A DNA stretch of 64,000 bases from Amycolatopsis bullii (lineage in GTDB: Bacteria > Actinomycetota > Actinomycetes > Mycobacteriales > Pseudonocardiaceae): positions 61,521-125,520 of the forward strand of contig NZ_BNAW01000024.1 of the NCBI RefSeq assembly GCF_014654205.1, in the 5' to 3' direction. A program made the position numbers and the translations under genes. Below the pieces are notes generated by a model. The model saw only the letters and a list, made by a program, of their open reading frames with translations, did not search any database and was not told where the DNA came from. This document shows positions 17,503 to 25,228 of this stretch, in pieces (the stretch's first letter is position 1; each line of letters opens with the position of its first letter).

Positions 17503-18858
17503 GTGACCACCATGACGCAGACCGCCGAGGCCGCGCGCCCGGCGATCCGCCCCCGGATCGCCGCGAAATCCGGCCTCTTCCTCTTCCTCGGCGCCAACGT
17601 GGCCGCCGTCACCGTCCTGTTCGTGCAGGCCGGGGTTTCGCAGAACGTGCTGATCACGATCGGCAGGCTCGCCGGGATGTACGGCGCGCTGGCGATGGCG
17701 TTCCAGCTGCTGCTGGTGGCCCGGCTGCCCTGGCTGGACCGCCGGCTCGGGATGGACCGGCTGACCACCTGGCACCGCTGGACCGGTTTCACGATCCTCT
17801 GGACCCTGCTGGCGCACCTGGTGTTCATCACCATGGGCTACGCGGAGGTCTCGGACAAGGGCGTCGTCGACGAGCTGGTCGAGATGGCCAACACCCTCGA
17901 GGGGATCCTGCGGGCACTGGTCGCCTTCGCCGTGATCCTCGTCGTCGGCGCCGCCTCGGCCAAGTTCGCGCGCAAGCGTCTCGCCTACGAAACGTGGCAC
18001 TTCATCCACCTCTACACCTACGCCGCGGTGCTGCTGGCCTTCACCCACCAGATCGCGCTCGGGCAGTCGTTCGCCGGCTCGGAGCCGGCGAAGGCCTACT
18101 GGTGGACGCTCTGGCTCGGCGCCGGCGCGGCCGTGCTGGCCGGGCGGGTCGTGCTGCCGCTGTGGCGGAACCTGCGCCACCAGCTGCGGGTCACGGCGGT
18201 GGTTTCCGAGTCCCCGGACGTCGTTTCGGTCTACATGTCCGGCAAGCACCTGGACAAGATGCCGGCCAAGGCCGGGCAGTTCTTCCTGTGGCGGTTCCTG
18301 ACCAAGGACCGGTGGTGGCAGGCAAACCCGTTCTCGCTGTCGGCCGCGCCCGACGGCCGTTCCCTGCGGCTGACCGCGAAGGCGCTCGGCGATTCCAGCG
18401 CCGGGCTGCGGAACCTGCGCGTCGGGACGCGCGTGTTCGCCGAAGGACCGTACGGCGCCTTCACGACGATCCACCAGCGGCGGCCCAACGCGCTGCTCGT
18501 GGCAGGCGGCGTCGGGATCACACCGATCCGCGCGCTGCTGGAGGACATCGACGGCCACGTCGTCGTGCTCTACCGGGTGCGCTCGCAGGCCGACGCGGTG
18601 CTGCTGCCGGAGCTGAACGAGCTCGCCAAGGCCCGCGGCGCCAGCGTCAGTGTCCTCACCGGACCGGACCAGGCGGTCGGGCCGCGCGGGGTGATGCTCG
18701 GGCCGGCGAACCTGCACATGATGGTGCCGGACGTGCACGAGCGGGACGTGTTCGTCTGCGGGCCGCCGGGGATGACCTCGGCCGTGCTGCGCAGCCTGCG
18801 CGAGCTGAAGGTGCCGAGCGCACAGGTGCACGCCGAACGTTTCAGCCTTGCGGCTTAG
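17503..18858 (+). CDS. Ferric-reductase-like membrane flavoprotein (FAD/NAD(P) reductase)
   Basis: About 451 residues. The N-terminal half has several membrane helices with paired histidines (TTWHRWTGFTILWTLLAHL and YETWHFIHLYTYAAV), the heme-binding ferric reductase/NOX transmembrane pattern. The C-terminal half is a ferredoxin-NADP reductase module with the FAD motif NPFSLSAAP (RxxS variant), the NAD(P) motif LVAGGVGITPIRALL and the terminal VFVCGPPGMTSAVL. It should pass electrons from NAD(P)H via FAD to heme and across the membrane. The start is GTG 17503, with AAGGGGGA upstream. It heads an operon with an FMN-binding protein and ApbE, which links it to extracytoplasmic flavin electron transfer. 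Confidence 0.88.
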   Translation: MTTMTQTAEAARPAIRPRIAAKSGLFLFLGANVAAVTVLFVQAGVSQNVLITIGRLAGMYGALAMAFQLLLVARLPWLDRRLGMDRLTTWHRWTGFTILWTLLAHLVFITMGYAEVSDKGVVDELVEMANTLEGILRALVAFAVILVVGAASAKFARKRLAYETWHFIHLYTYAAVLLAFTHQIALGQSFAGSEPAKAYWWTLWLGAGAAVLAGRVVLPLWRNLRHQLRVTAVVSESPDVVSVYMSGKHLDKMPAKAGQFFLWRFLTKDRWWQANPFSLSAAPDGRSLRLTAKALGDSSAGLRNLRVGTRVFAEGPYGAFTTIHQRRPNALLVAGGVGITPIRALLEDIDGHVVVLYRVRSQADAVLLPELNELAKARGASVSVLTGPDQAVGPRGVMLGPANLHMMVPDVHERDVFVCGPPGMTSAVLRSLRELKVPSAQVHAERFSLAA

Positions 18859-18867
18859 GGGATTGTC

Positions 18868-19386
18868 GTGAAGAAGACCATTTTCGTCGTCGCGCTGTCC
18901 ATCGCGGGGTTCATCGCGGTCTGGCGGTTCGAGCCGGGGCCGGTGCAGAAGACCTCCACGGTCGCCCAGGCACCTCCGCCGGCCGCCACCGCGCCGGTCA
19001 CCTCGGCACCGCCCGCCACCTCGGCGACTCCGTCCACTTCGGACACACCGCCGTCGTCGGCCACCACGCCCGCTCAGTCCACTTCGGAGGTTCCGGCCAC
19101 CCGGGACACCACGAACGAGCCGGTGACCACGCAGGGCAGCGCCGAGTCGAGCCGGTACGGCACCGTGCAGGTGCAGGTGACGTTCACCGGCTCGCGGATC
19201 GCCGTCATCACTCTGCTGCATGCCCCGGACGGCGGCCGGTCGCTGACCGCGCTCCCGAAGCTGCAGGAAGAAGCGATCAAGGCGCAGAGCGCCGACATCG
19301 ACACGGTGACCGGGGCCACCGAGACCAGCGAGTCGTACAAGACGTCGCTGCAGGCCGCGATCGACGCGAGGGGGAAGCAGCGATGA
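18868..19386 (+). CDS. Exported FMN-binding domain protein (covalent flavinylation site)
   Basis: A 172-residue protein with an N-terminal membrane anchor (residues about 4-20), a Thr/Ser/Pro/Ala-rich linker of about 70 residues, and a C-terminal FMN_bind domain. The flavinylation motif is IDTVTGATETSESY near residue 150; by analogy to RnfG/NqrC the Thr after TGAT carries FMN through a phosphodiester bond. The modifying enzyme ApbE is encoded immediately downstream (ATGA overlap), and the membrane reductase nine bases upstream. Together these suggest the reductase feeds electrons to this surface FMN carrier. Confidence 0.9.
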   Translation: MKKTIFVVALSIAGFIAVWRFEPGPVQKTSTVAQAPPPAATAPVTSAPPATSATPSTSDTPPSSATTPAQSTSEVPATRDTTNEPVTTQGSAESSRYGTVQVQVTFTGSRIAVITLLHAPDGGRSLTALPKLQEEAIKAQSADIDTVTGATETSESYKTSLQAAIDARGKQR

Positions 19387-20123
19387 CCACCCGCGTCGAA
19401 CAGGTGATGGGCCTGCCGATCTCGCTCGACCTGCGGGACGAGGGCGACTTCGCCGAGGTGGTCGACGACGTGTTCGCGTGGTTCCGGGACGTCGACGCCC
19501 GGTTCAGCCCGTTCAAGGAAGACAGCGAGGTCAGCCGGTACGACCGCGGCGAGCTGACGGCGGCCGAGCTGAGCGACGACCTCCTGGAGGTGCTGGAGCT
19601 CTGCGCGTACTACGAGCAGCTCTCCGGCGGCGCGTTCCGCGCGCGGCTGCCCGGCCGCGGCCTCGACCCGTGCGCCGTCGTCAAGGGCTGGGCGGTGCAG
19701 CGCGCGGCCGACATGCTGAAGGCCGAGGGCGCGGCGACGTTCTGCCTCAACGCCGGCGGCGACGTCGTCACCGCCGGCGAGCCCGAGCCGGGACGCCCGT
19801 GGCGGGTCGGCGTGCGCCACCCGGAGCAGCCCCTGGCCGTGTGCGCGGTTCTGGAGTCGCGCAACGGCGCGATCGCGACGTCGGCGGCATACGAGCGCGG
19901 CTCCCACATCCTCGACGGCCGTTCGGGCACCCCGGCAACGGGCCTGATGAGCGTCACGGTCGTGGCCGGCGACCTGGTGACGGCGGACGCACTGGCCACG
20001 GCGGCGTTCGCGATGGGCGCGGAGGGCATCACGTGGGCGGCCGACCGGCCGGACTGCGAGATCCTCATCGTCGACGACAGCCGCCGCATGCACCGGACGG
20101 CCGGGCTGGCGCTGGCGTCGTAA
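19383..20123 (+). CDS. apbE: FAD:protein FMN transferase ApbE
   Basis: A 246-residue ApbE that attaches FMN from FAD to the Thr of the FMN_bind partner. Family features include DARFSPFKEDSEVSRY near the N-terminus, CLNAGGDVVTAGEP (FAD and Mg binding), SAAYERGSHILDGRSG and TADALATAAFAMG (Mg site). It lacks a signal peptide, so transfer may occur in the cytoplasm before export or the enzyme may leave by another route. The ATG at 19383 overlaps the FMN_bind stop, showing coupled translation; the longer open frame upstream is a shadow of the reductase gene. Confidence 0.92.
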   Translation: MTTRVEQVMGLPISLDLRDEGDFAEVVDDVFAWFRDVDARFSPFKEDSEVSRYDRGELTAAELSDDLLEVLELCAYYEQLSGGAFRARLPGRGLDPCAVVKGWAVQRAADMLKAEGAATFCLNAGGDVVTAGEPEPGRPWRVGVRHPEQPLAVCAVLESRNGAIATSAAYERGSHILDGRSGTPATGLMSVTVVAGDLVTADALATAAFAMGAEGITWAADRPDCEILIVDDSRRMHRTAGLALAS

Positions 20124-20185
20124 ATCGGTTCGCCCTCCTCGGGCCGCTGGGCCAGACTCGGGCCCACCCGACATCGAGGAGTGCC

Positions 20186-20566
20186 ATGCCGTCGTCCGTG
20201 CTGAACGTCACCGTCGACTGCGCCGACCCGTACACGCTGTGCCGGTTCTGGAGCCAGGTCACCGGCAAACCGATGCCCGACACCGACCAGCCCGGCGACG
20301 AAGAGGTCGGCTTCGAGCTGAACGACGGGACGAACCTGCTGTTCATCCGCGTACCCGAACCGAAGACGGTGAAGAACCGCCTCCACCTGTGCCTGCAGCC
20401 AGACATCCCGCGCGACGAGGAAGTCGAGCGGCTCCTCGGCCTCGGCGCGACGCTGTACGACGACCTCCGCAACCCGGACGGCACGGGCTGGGTGGTGCTC
20501 GCCGACCCGGAGGGCAACGAATTCTGCGTGCTGCGCAGCGCGGCCGAGCGCGCGGCGACTTCGTGA
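20186..20566 (+). CDS. VOC superfamily (glyoxalase-like) protein
   Basis: A 126-residue single VOC domain of the Glyoxalase_6 type: VLNVTVDCADPYTLCRFWSQ at the start, GTNLLFIRVPEPKTVKNRLHL in the middle, and WVVLADPEGNEFCVL at the end. The first canonical metal His is replaced by Asp (VDCAD), as in many actinobacterial members, so metal-dependent lyase activity is doubtful. The ATG at 20186 has GAGGA upstream. Function unknown. Confidence 0.85.
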   Translation: MPSSVLNVTVDCADPYTLCRFWSQVTGKPMPDTDQPGDEEVGFELNDGTNLLFIRVPEPKTVKNRLHLCLQPDIPRDEEVERLLGLGATLYDDLRNPDGTGWVVLADPEGNEFCVLRSAAERAATS

Positions 20567-20600
20567 CGGACTCGCCGGCGGTCAAGACCGGCTGAATAGG

Positions 20601-21596
20601 GTGGCGGGCATGGCACGTCCCCTGATCGCCGTCGCCACGCTGGGCGGCACCATCTCGATGGCTCCCGTCGGCGGCGGAGGCGGCGCCGTCCCGCGGCTCG
20701 GCGCGGCCGAGCTGCTCGGCGGGCTCGGCGACGTCCCGATGGACGTCCTGGCCGAAACCCTGGCCGGGATCGGCAGCGCGTCGCTGGACTTCGCGACGCT
20801 GCTGCGGTGCCGCGAATGGGGCCTGCGCCAGGACGCCGACGGGTTCGTCGTCGTCCAGGGCACCGACACGCTCGAGGAAACCGCCTACTTCCTGGACCTG
20901 CACTGGCCGTCGGAGACCCCGGTGGTGGTCACCGGGGCGATGCGCAACGCCGGCCTGTTCAGCCCGGACGGCCCGGCGAACCTGCGCAACGCGCTGACCG
21001 TCGCCGCCGATCCGCGCAGCCGCGGGCGGGGCGTGCTGGTCACGCTCAACGACGACGTCCACGCCGCGCGCTGGGTGCGGAAGGCGCATTCGAGCCACCT
21101 CGAGGCGTTCTCGTCGGCGCCGGCGGGACCGCTGGGCATGGTCGTCGAGCACGCGGTGCACTGGTTCCACCCGTCGCCGCCACGGCTGCCGTCCCTCGAC
21201 GGCGACGACTTCGGCGGCCTGGTCCCGGTGGTCGAAACCGGTCTGGACGACTCGGGCGCGTTCCTGGAGCACGCGGCTTCGCAGCCGGACGTGCGCGGCG
21301 TGGTGATCGCCGCGACGGGCGTGGGACACGTTTCGTCCGGCACGGCCGACGTGATCTCGCGGCTGGTGCCGTCCTTGCCGGTGGTCGTCGCTTCGCGGAC
21401 CGGGGCGGGTCCGACGCTGCGCTCGACGTACGGCTTCCACGGTTCGGAGTCGAGCCTGATCGCGATGGGCGCGACCATGGCGGGCTGGCTCGACGCGCGG
21501 AAGTCGCGGATCCTGCTGCACGCGCTGCTGGCGTCCGGCGCGGACCGGGCCCGGATCGAGCAGGAGTTCCGGGCTCGCGGCGACCTGGACCGTTAG
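20601..21596 (+). CDS. L-asparaginase (type I/II fold)
   Basis: About 331 residues. The first catalytic Thr motif is VATLGGTISM and the second is VVVQGTDTLEETAYF (Thr-Asp pair), both hallmarks of the bacterial asparaginase/glutaminase family that hydrolyses Asn to Asp and ammonia. RNALTVAADP and ASRTGAGPT are also typical. No signal peptide, so it is cytoplasmic. The start is GTG 20601 or the in-frame ATG 20610. Its 3' end overlaps the convergent cysteine dioxygenase gene by four bases. Confidence 0.92.
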   Translation: MAGMARPLIAVATLGGTISMAPVGGGGGAVPRLGAAELLGGLGDVPMDVLAETLAGIGSASLDFATLLRCREWGLRQDADGFVVVQGTDTLEETAYFLDLHWPSETPVVVTGAMRNAGLFSPDGPANLRNALTVAADPRSRGRGVLVTLNDDVHAARWVRKAHSSHLEAFSSAPAGPLGMVVEHAVHWFHPSPPRLPSLDGDDFGGLVPVVETGLDDSGAFLEHAASQPDVRGVVIAATGVGHVSSGTADVISRLVPSLPVVVASRTGAGPTLRSTYGFHGSESSLIAMGATMAGWLDARKSRILLHALLASGADRARIEQEFRARGDLDR

Positions 21597-22072
21597 TCCC
21601 GGATCGGGCCGTCGACCGGGTCCAGGTGGTACGGGCGCATCGCGCGGCCGGCGTCACGGTAGACGTGGATCGAGATCGCCGGGTCCGGGCCGTCGTTGCG
21701 GACCTCGTGCACGTACCCCGGCCCGAAGACCCGCGACTGCCCCGCCGAAAGCGCGTGCAGCTCGGTGACCGCGCGGCCGTCCGGCGCGCGGCGCGCCACG
21801 GCCTCGGTCAGGTGGCCGCCGACCACGGTGAACGCGCCGCTGGCGAACGCGTGGTCGTGCAGGTCGGTGCGCTGGCCGGGCAGCCAGCTCATCAGCCACA
21901 CTTCCTGCTGCTCGTCGCTCGACACGAGCGTCGCGAAGCGCGCGTCGGGGTCGTAGCGCAGCAGGTGGCGCCAGCGGTCGCGATCGGCGGCGACCTCGAG
22001 GGCGACGCGCACCGGGTGGCGCAGCGCGGGGTTTTCGGGACGCAGCAGGGTGTTGTCCGGAACGGCGAACAT
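21593..22072 (-). CDS. Cysteine dioxygenase family protein
   Basis: A 159-residue cupin. The iron ligands are visible as the two His of RTDLHDHAFASGAFTVVGG and the His of VHEVRNDGPDPAISIHVY, as in type I cysteine dioxygenases that oxidise Cys to cysteine sulfinate. The ATG at 22072 is chosen, with GAGGA just upstream. Fifty bases upstream ends a short reading frame rich in Cys at its C-terminus, which suggests translation-sensing control by cysteine supply and supports cysteine as the substrate. A longer upstream frame would overlap that leader. Confidence 0.88.
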   Translation of the reverse strand: MFAVPDNTLLRPENPALRHPVRVALEVAADRDRWRHLLRYDPDARFATLVSSDEQQEVWLMSWLPGQRTDLHDHAFASGAFTVVGGHLTEAVARRAPDGRAVTELHALSAGQSRVFGPGYVHEVRNDGPDPAISIHVYRDAGRAMRPYHLDPVDGPIRD

Positions 22073-22122
22073 GAGGGTCCTCACGCAGAAGAAAAGGGTG
22101 TCGAGCTGGGCCGGGGCTGGGT

Positions 22123-22203
22123 TCACCGACAACAGCGACACGCGCGCACGCTCGAGCGGAGGCTCATCAGGCCCCACGACTCGGACACGGCGTACGCGAA
22201 CAT
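22123..22203 (-). CDS. Cys-rich leader peptide upstream of cysteine dioxygenase
   Basis: A 26-codon frame from ATG 22203 that ends RACRCCR-stop, with three Cys codons in the last five sense codons, located 50 bases before the dioxygenase start. A second in-frame ATG at 22167 would give a 14-residue peptide. The ATG at 22203 lies six bases after a promoter -10 (AGAGTC on the plus strand), so the message is probably leaderless. Leaderless small proteins ending in Cys runs that tune downstream sulfur genes by ribosome stalling are known from mycobacteria; the role here is inference from position and codons. Confidence 0.65.
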   Translation of the reverse strand: MFAYAVSESWGLMSLRSSVRACRCCR

Positions 22204-22209
22204 GCGACA

Positions 22210-22238
22210 AGAGTCGCAGCCGCCTTCCGCGCGGTCAA
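22210..22238 (-). promoter_or_regulatory. Promoter of the cysteine dioxygenase leader
   Basis: Minus strand: TTGACC (22238-22233), a 17-base spacer, and GACTCT (22215-22210). The predicted start point coincides with the leader ATG at 22203. Confidence 0.6.
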
Positions 22239-22259
22239 GACGTCTCACCTGACGGGAGG

Positions 22260-23276
22260 TCAGGACCACTCGTGCTTCTGGGACCGCCCGAGCAGCTCGG
22301 CTCCGGCCTGGCGGGGGTCGACACCCTCGTGGCAGACGCGGTGCATGGCGTCGGTGATCGGCATGTCGACACCCAGGCTCCGGGCCAGCGCCCGGATCGA
22401 CGAGCACGACATCACGCCCTCGGCGACCTGCCCGCCGGCCGCCGCCTGCGCCTGTTCGAGCGTCTCGCCGCGGCCGAGGCGTTCGCCGAAGGTGCGGTTG
22501 CGCGAAAGCGGCGACGAGCAGGTCGCGACCAGGTCGCCGACGCCGGCGAGCCCGGCGAAGGTCAGCGGGTCGGCGCCCAGTTTCGCGCCGAGCCGGGCCA
22601 TCTCGGCCAGGCCGCGGGTGATGAGCGTCGCCATCGTGTTGGTGCCGAGGCCCAGGCCCGCGGCCATCCCGGTGCTGAGCGCGATGACGTTCTTGCAGGC
22701 GCCGCCGAGTTCGCAGCCGACGACGTCGGTGTTCGTGTAGGGGCGGAAGTAGGAGTTGGCGCAGGCGCGCTGGATCGCGACGGCGCGTTCGTGGTCGGCG
22801 CAGGCCAGCACGGAGGCGGACGGCTGCCCGGCGGCGATTTCCTTCGCCAGGTTCGGCCCGGTGACGACCACGACGTCGTCGGCGGCGATGCCGACGATCT
22901 CGCCGATCACCTCGCTCATCCGCTTGAGCGTGCCGAGTTCGACACCCTTGGCGAGGCTGACGAGGATCGCGTCCTTCGGCAGCAGCCCGCGCCACGCGGT
23001 GAGGTTCGCCCGGAGGCTCTGGCTGGGCACGGCGAGGACGACGGCTTCGGCGCTCTTAGTCGCTTCCGCGGGGTCGCTGGTGGCGGTGATGTTCTCCGGC
23101 AGGGTCACGCCGGGCAGGTAGGCGCTGTTGGTGTGCCGGTCCCGGATGTCCTCGGCGACCTGTTCGCGGCGCGCCCACATGGTGACGTCCCGCCCGGCGT
23201 CGCCGAGCACCTTCGCGAAGGCAGTGCCCCACGAGCCGGCCCCGAGCACGGTGACCCGCTGCACGTCGGCGCGCAT
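22260..23276 (-). CDS. gpsA: NAD(P)-dependent glycerol-3-phosphate dehydrogenase
   Basis: A 338-residue GpsA that makes sn-glycerol 3-phosphate for phospholipids. The Rossmann motif is VLGAGSWGTAFAKVL, the catalytic Lys region is GCELGGACKNVIAL, and GDLVATCSSPLSRNRTFG is the signature loop. The ATG at 23276 overlaps the plsC stop (ATGA). The pairing with plsC makes a compact phosphatidate-precursor operon: GpsA supplies glycerol 3-phosphate and PlsC acylates. In Mycobacterium (Rv2982c) it lies next to ddlA; here cysteine dioxygenase, asparaginase and others intervene. Confidence 0.97.
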   Translation of the reverse strand: MRADVQRVTVLGAGSWGTAFAKVLGDAGRDVTMWARREQVAEDIRDRHTNSAYLPGVTLPENITATSDPAEATKSAEAVVLAVPSQSLRANLTAWRGLLPKDAILVSLAKGVELGTLKRMSEVIGEIVGIAADDVVVVTGPNLAKEIAAGQPSASVLACADHERAVAIQRACANSYFRPYTNTDVVGCELGGACKNVIALSTGMAAGLGLGTNTMATLITRGLAEMARLGAKLGADPLTFAGLAGVGDLVATCSSPLSRNRTFGERLGRGETLEQAQAAAGGQVAEGVMSCSSIRALARSLGVDMPITDAMHRVCHEGVDPRQAGAELLGRSQKHEWS

Positions 23277-23980
23277 CAGGCGGGGTCCTCCGGCTTCGTC
23301 GCCGGCGGTTCCTCGTGCCGGATCTCGGCGAGGAGCCGGGTCACCTCGTCCATCATGACCTTGGTGACCTCGCGCAGCTTCGTCGCGCTGCGGGTGTTGC
23401 CGCCGCGGTAGGCGGACAGGTCGATCGGGTCGCCGACGGAGTGCGTGATGGTCTTGCGCGGGAACGGCGTGAACTTCTTCGTGTAGCCGTTGAAGATCTG
23501 GCTGGTGCCCCACCGGGCGACGGGGATGACCGGGACGTCGTTCTGCAGCGCGAGCCGCGCGGCGCCGGTGAAGGACTCCTTCGGCCAGCCGTCGGGATCC
23601 TTGGTGATGGTGCCCTCGGGGTAGATGACGACGATCTTGCCCTCTTCGAGGGCCTGGTGAGCGGCCTTGAGACTGTCCCCGGCGGCGGCCGACCCCCGCG
23701 AGACGGGGATCTGCCCGGACCCGGAGACGATCGGCCCGAGGATCGGCGCGCGCGTCAGGCTCTCCTTGAAGAGGAACCGCGGGACGCGCTTCTGCCGGTG
23801 CACGAACACGGCGTCGACGGCGGGATCGAAGTGCGAGATGTGGTTCATGACGAGCAGAGCGGGCCCCTGCCGCGGAATCTTTTCGGCGCCGACGTAGACC
23901 CGCCGTCCGATGTGGGTGAGCGGGTAGAACAGTACGGCGGCGAGCCCCACCCAGAAGCCGCCCTTCTCACGCCGGGCCAC
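23276..23980 (-). CDS. plsC: 1-acyl-sn-glycerol-3-phosphate acyltransferase
   Basis: A 234-residue acyltransferase. The catalytic NHxxxxD motif is VMNHISHFDPAVD, and the glycerol-phosphate binding motif is IYPEGTITKDPDG. A short hydrophobic segment near the N-terminus (VGLAAVLFYPLTHIG) would anchor it to the membrane face. The start is GTG 23980, with AGGAGGAG upstream. It is coupled to gpsA by ATGA. Confidence 0.93.
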   Translation of the reverse strand: MARREKGGFWVGLAAVLFYPLTHIGRRVYVGAEKIPRQGPALLVMNHISHFDPAVDAVFVHRQKRVPRFLFKESLTRAPILGPIVSGSGQIPVSRGSAAAGDSLKAAHQALEEGKIVVIYPEGTITKDPDGWPKESFTGAARLALQNDVPVIPVARWGTSQIFNGYTKKFTPFPRKTITHSVGDPIDLSAYRGGNTRSATKLREVTKVMMDEVTRLLAEIRHEEPPATKPEDPA

Positions 23981-24312
23981 GATCTCCTCCTAGTTCAGGT
24001 CACGTCCGGGTTGATCCTGCCGCGCCGGGCTCGGGGCGGTCCAGGGAGGGTCGGTTGAGCGGTGTGACCAGGCTGGAGGCGTTTCGGCTGTCGTGGTCAC
24101 GACGGGACGCCAGGGGGTCGGCCAACCGGACAAAACGGTCTCACCAGGGTGTTGTGGTGTGCCGGCGCCGGGCCGGTTCAGCGGTGGTCGCGGGGTTTTG
24201 ACCAGGGTCGTTTCCGGGTCCGGCGCGCCCCTGGCGGGGTTCGTGCGAGCTCGCCTGAACCGGCGTGCCGCTGCCAGCCGGGCGTGACCGCGGGTTCGAA
24301 CGCCACAGCCCG
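23981..24312. other. Gene-free stretch before the 13-bp repeat
   Basis: Between the plsC start and the tandem repeat I see no supported gene. All long open frames here continue through the repeat and encode repetitive or Pro/Arg-rich peptides. Confidence 0.6.
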
Positions 24313-24389
24313 CCCACCCACACAGCCCACCCACACAGCCCACCCACACAACCCACCCACACAACCCACCCACACAGCCCACCCACCCA
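24313..24389. repeat. Five-copy 13-bp tandem repeat
   Basis: CCCACCCACACAG repeats five times with period 13 (24313-24377), followed by a partial copy to 24389; two copies carry A in place of the last G. The strand is strongly C-rich. It is followed directly by module copy 2, the same arrangement as the 14-bp array plus module copy 1 near 13 kb. Confidence 0.95.
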
Positions 24390-24401
24390 AGGGGGCCACC
24401 A

Positions 24402-24512
24402 TCCCCCAACGGGGAACCCCCGATTTCGACGCTATCGCCCCCACCCGACAAAACCCCACGCAAAACCGACCCACCCCCGACCCTGTCCACAACACCCGTC
24501 GCCTGTGGACAA
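24402..24512 (-). repeat. Dispersed intergenic module, copy 2
   Basis: On the minus strand: TTGTCCACA/TGTGGACAG pair (24512-24504 and 24491-24483), then TTTTGTCGGGTGG, CGATAGCGTC, and a GGGGGTTCCCC palindrome. The order and spacing agree with the copies at 13035, 28587, 36537 and 36952. It ends about 50 bases before fbiD but points away from it. Confidence 0.7.
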
Positions 24513-24562
24513 CCCGCCCCACCCGCCCCCGGCCCGCCCGGCTTTCGGGTAAAGATGGACAC

Positions 24563-25186
24563 GTGGACGTCGATCTGGTCGTACCCCTGAAGCACCCCCG
24601 CGACGGCAAGTCGCGGCTGCGTGGTGCCGTCGAAACCGCGCACCACCCCGGCTTGGTCCTCGCCCTCGCCAAAGACACGCTCGCCGCCGTGACCTCGAGC
24701 GCGCAGATCAGGCGGGTCCTGCTCGTCGCCGCCGATCCCCGAGCCGTCGCCGAGCTGGCGGAACTCGGCGTCGAGATCGTCGAAGAACCCGCCGAAAAGT
24801 CCCTCAACGCCGCCTTCCGCCACGGCGAGGCCCTGCTCAAAGCCGACGATCCGGCCGCCGTCGTCGGCGCCCTCCAAGCCGACCTGCCCGCCCTGCGTGC
24901 CGGGGATCTCACCGCGGCCCTCGCCGAGGCCGCGGGGCGCAGGGCCTTCGTCGCCGATCGGCAGGGCACCGGCACCACCCTGCTGCTCACCGCCCCCGGC
25001 ATGCCCCTCGAGCCCCGGTTCGGGCCCGGCTCGGCCCGCAAGCACGCCGAGTCCGGGGCGGTCCCGCTGAGCCAAGCCCTGCCGACCCTGCGCAGCGACG
25101 TCGACACCCCGGATGATCTCGCTCACGTCCGCGCCCTGGGTGTCGGCAAACACACCTCGGCATACCGCGCTGAGCTGTTCATCTGA
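24563..25186 (+). CDS. fbiD: Phosphoenolpyruvate / 2-phospho-L-lactate guanylyltransferase
   Basis: About 207 residues, of the CofC/FbiD nucleotidyltransferase family. The N-terminus VDLVVPLKHPRDGKSRLRGA contains the GTP-binding Lys/Arg set, ALQADLPALRAGDL holds the metal-binding Asp, and ADRQGTGTTLLL the product-binding loop. In actinobacteria FbiD joins GTP and phosphoenolpyruvate in coenzyme F420 synthesis. The GTG at 24563 is chosen because the upstream continuation is repeat-derived. It precedes ppk on the same strand by 42 bases, matching Rv2983-Rv2984. Confidence 0.93.
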   Translation: MDVDLVVPLKHPRDGKSRLRGAVETAHHPGLVLALAKDTLAAVTSSAQIRRVLLVAADPRAVAELAELGVEIVEEPAEKSLNAAFRHGEALLKADDPAAVVGALQADLPALRAGDLTAALAEAAGRRAFVADRQGTGTTLLLTAPGMPLEPRFGPGSARKHAESGAVPLSQALPTLRSDVDTPDDLAHVRALGVGKHTSAYRAELFI

Positions 25187-25228
25187 CCTTCACCGCGGTC
25201 TGCGCAATTCCGCGTCACGTAGTGAAGA

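Noticed and set aside
24281..24301. GGGTTCGAACG resembling a tRNA T-loop
   Set aside because: No acceptor, D or anticodon stem could be built around it.
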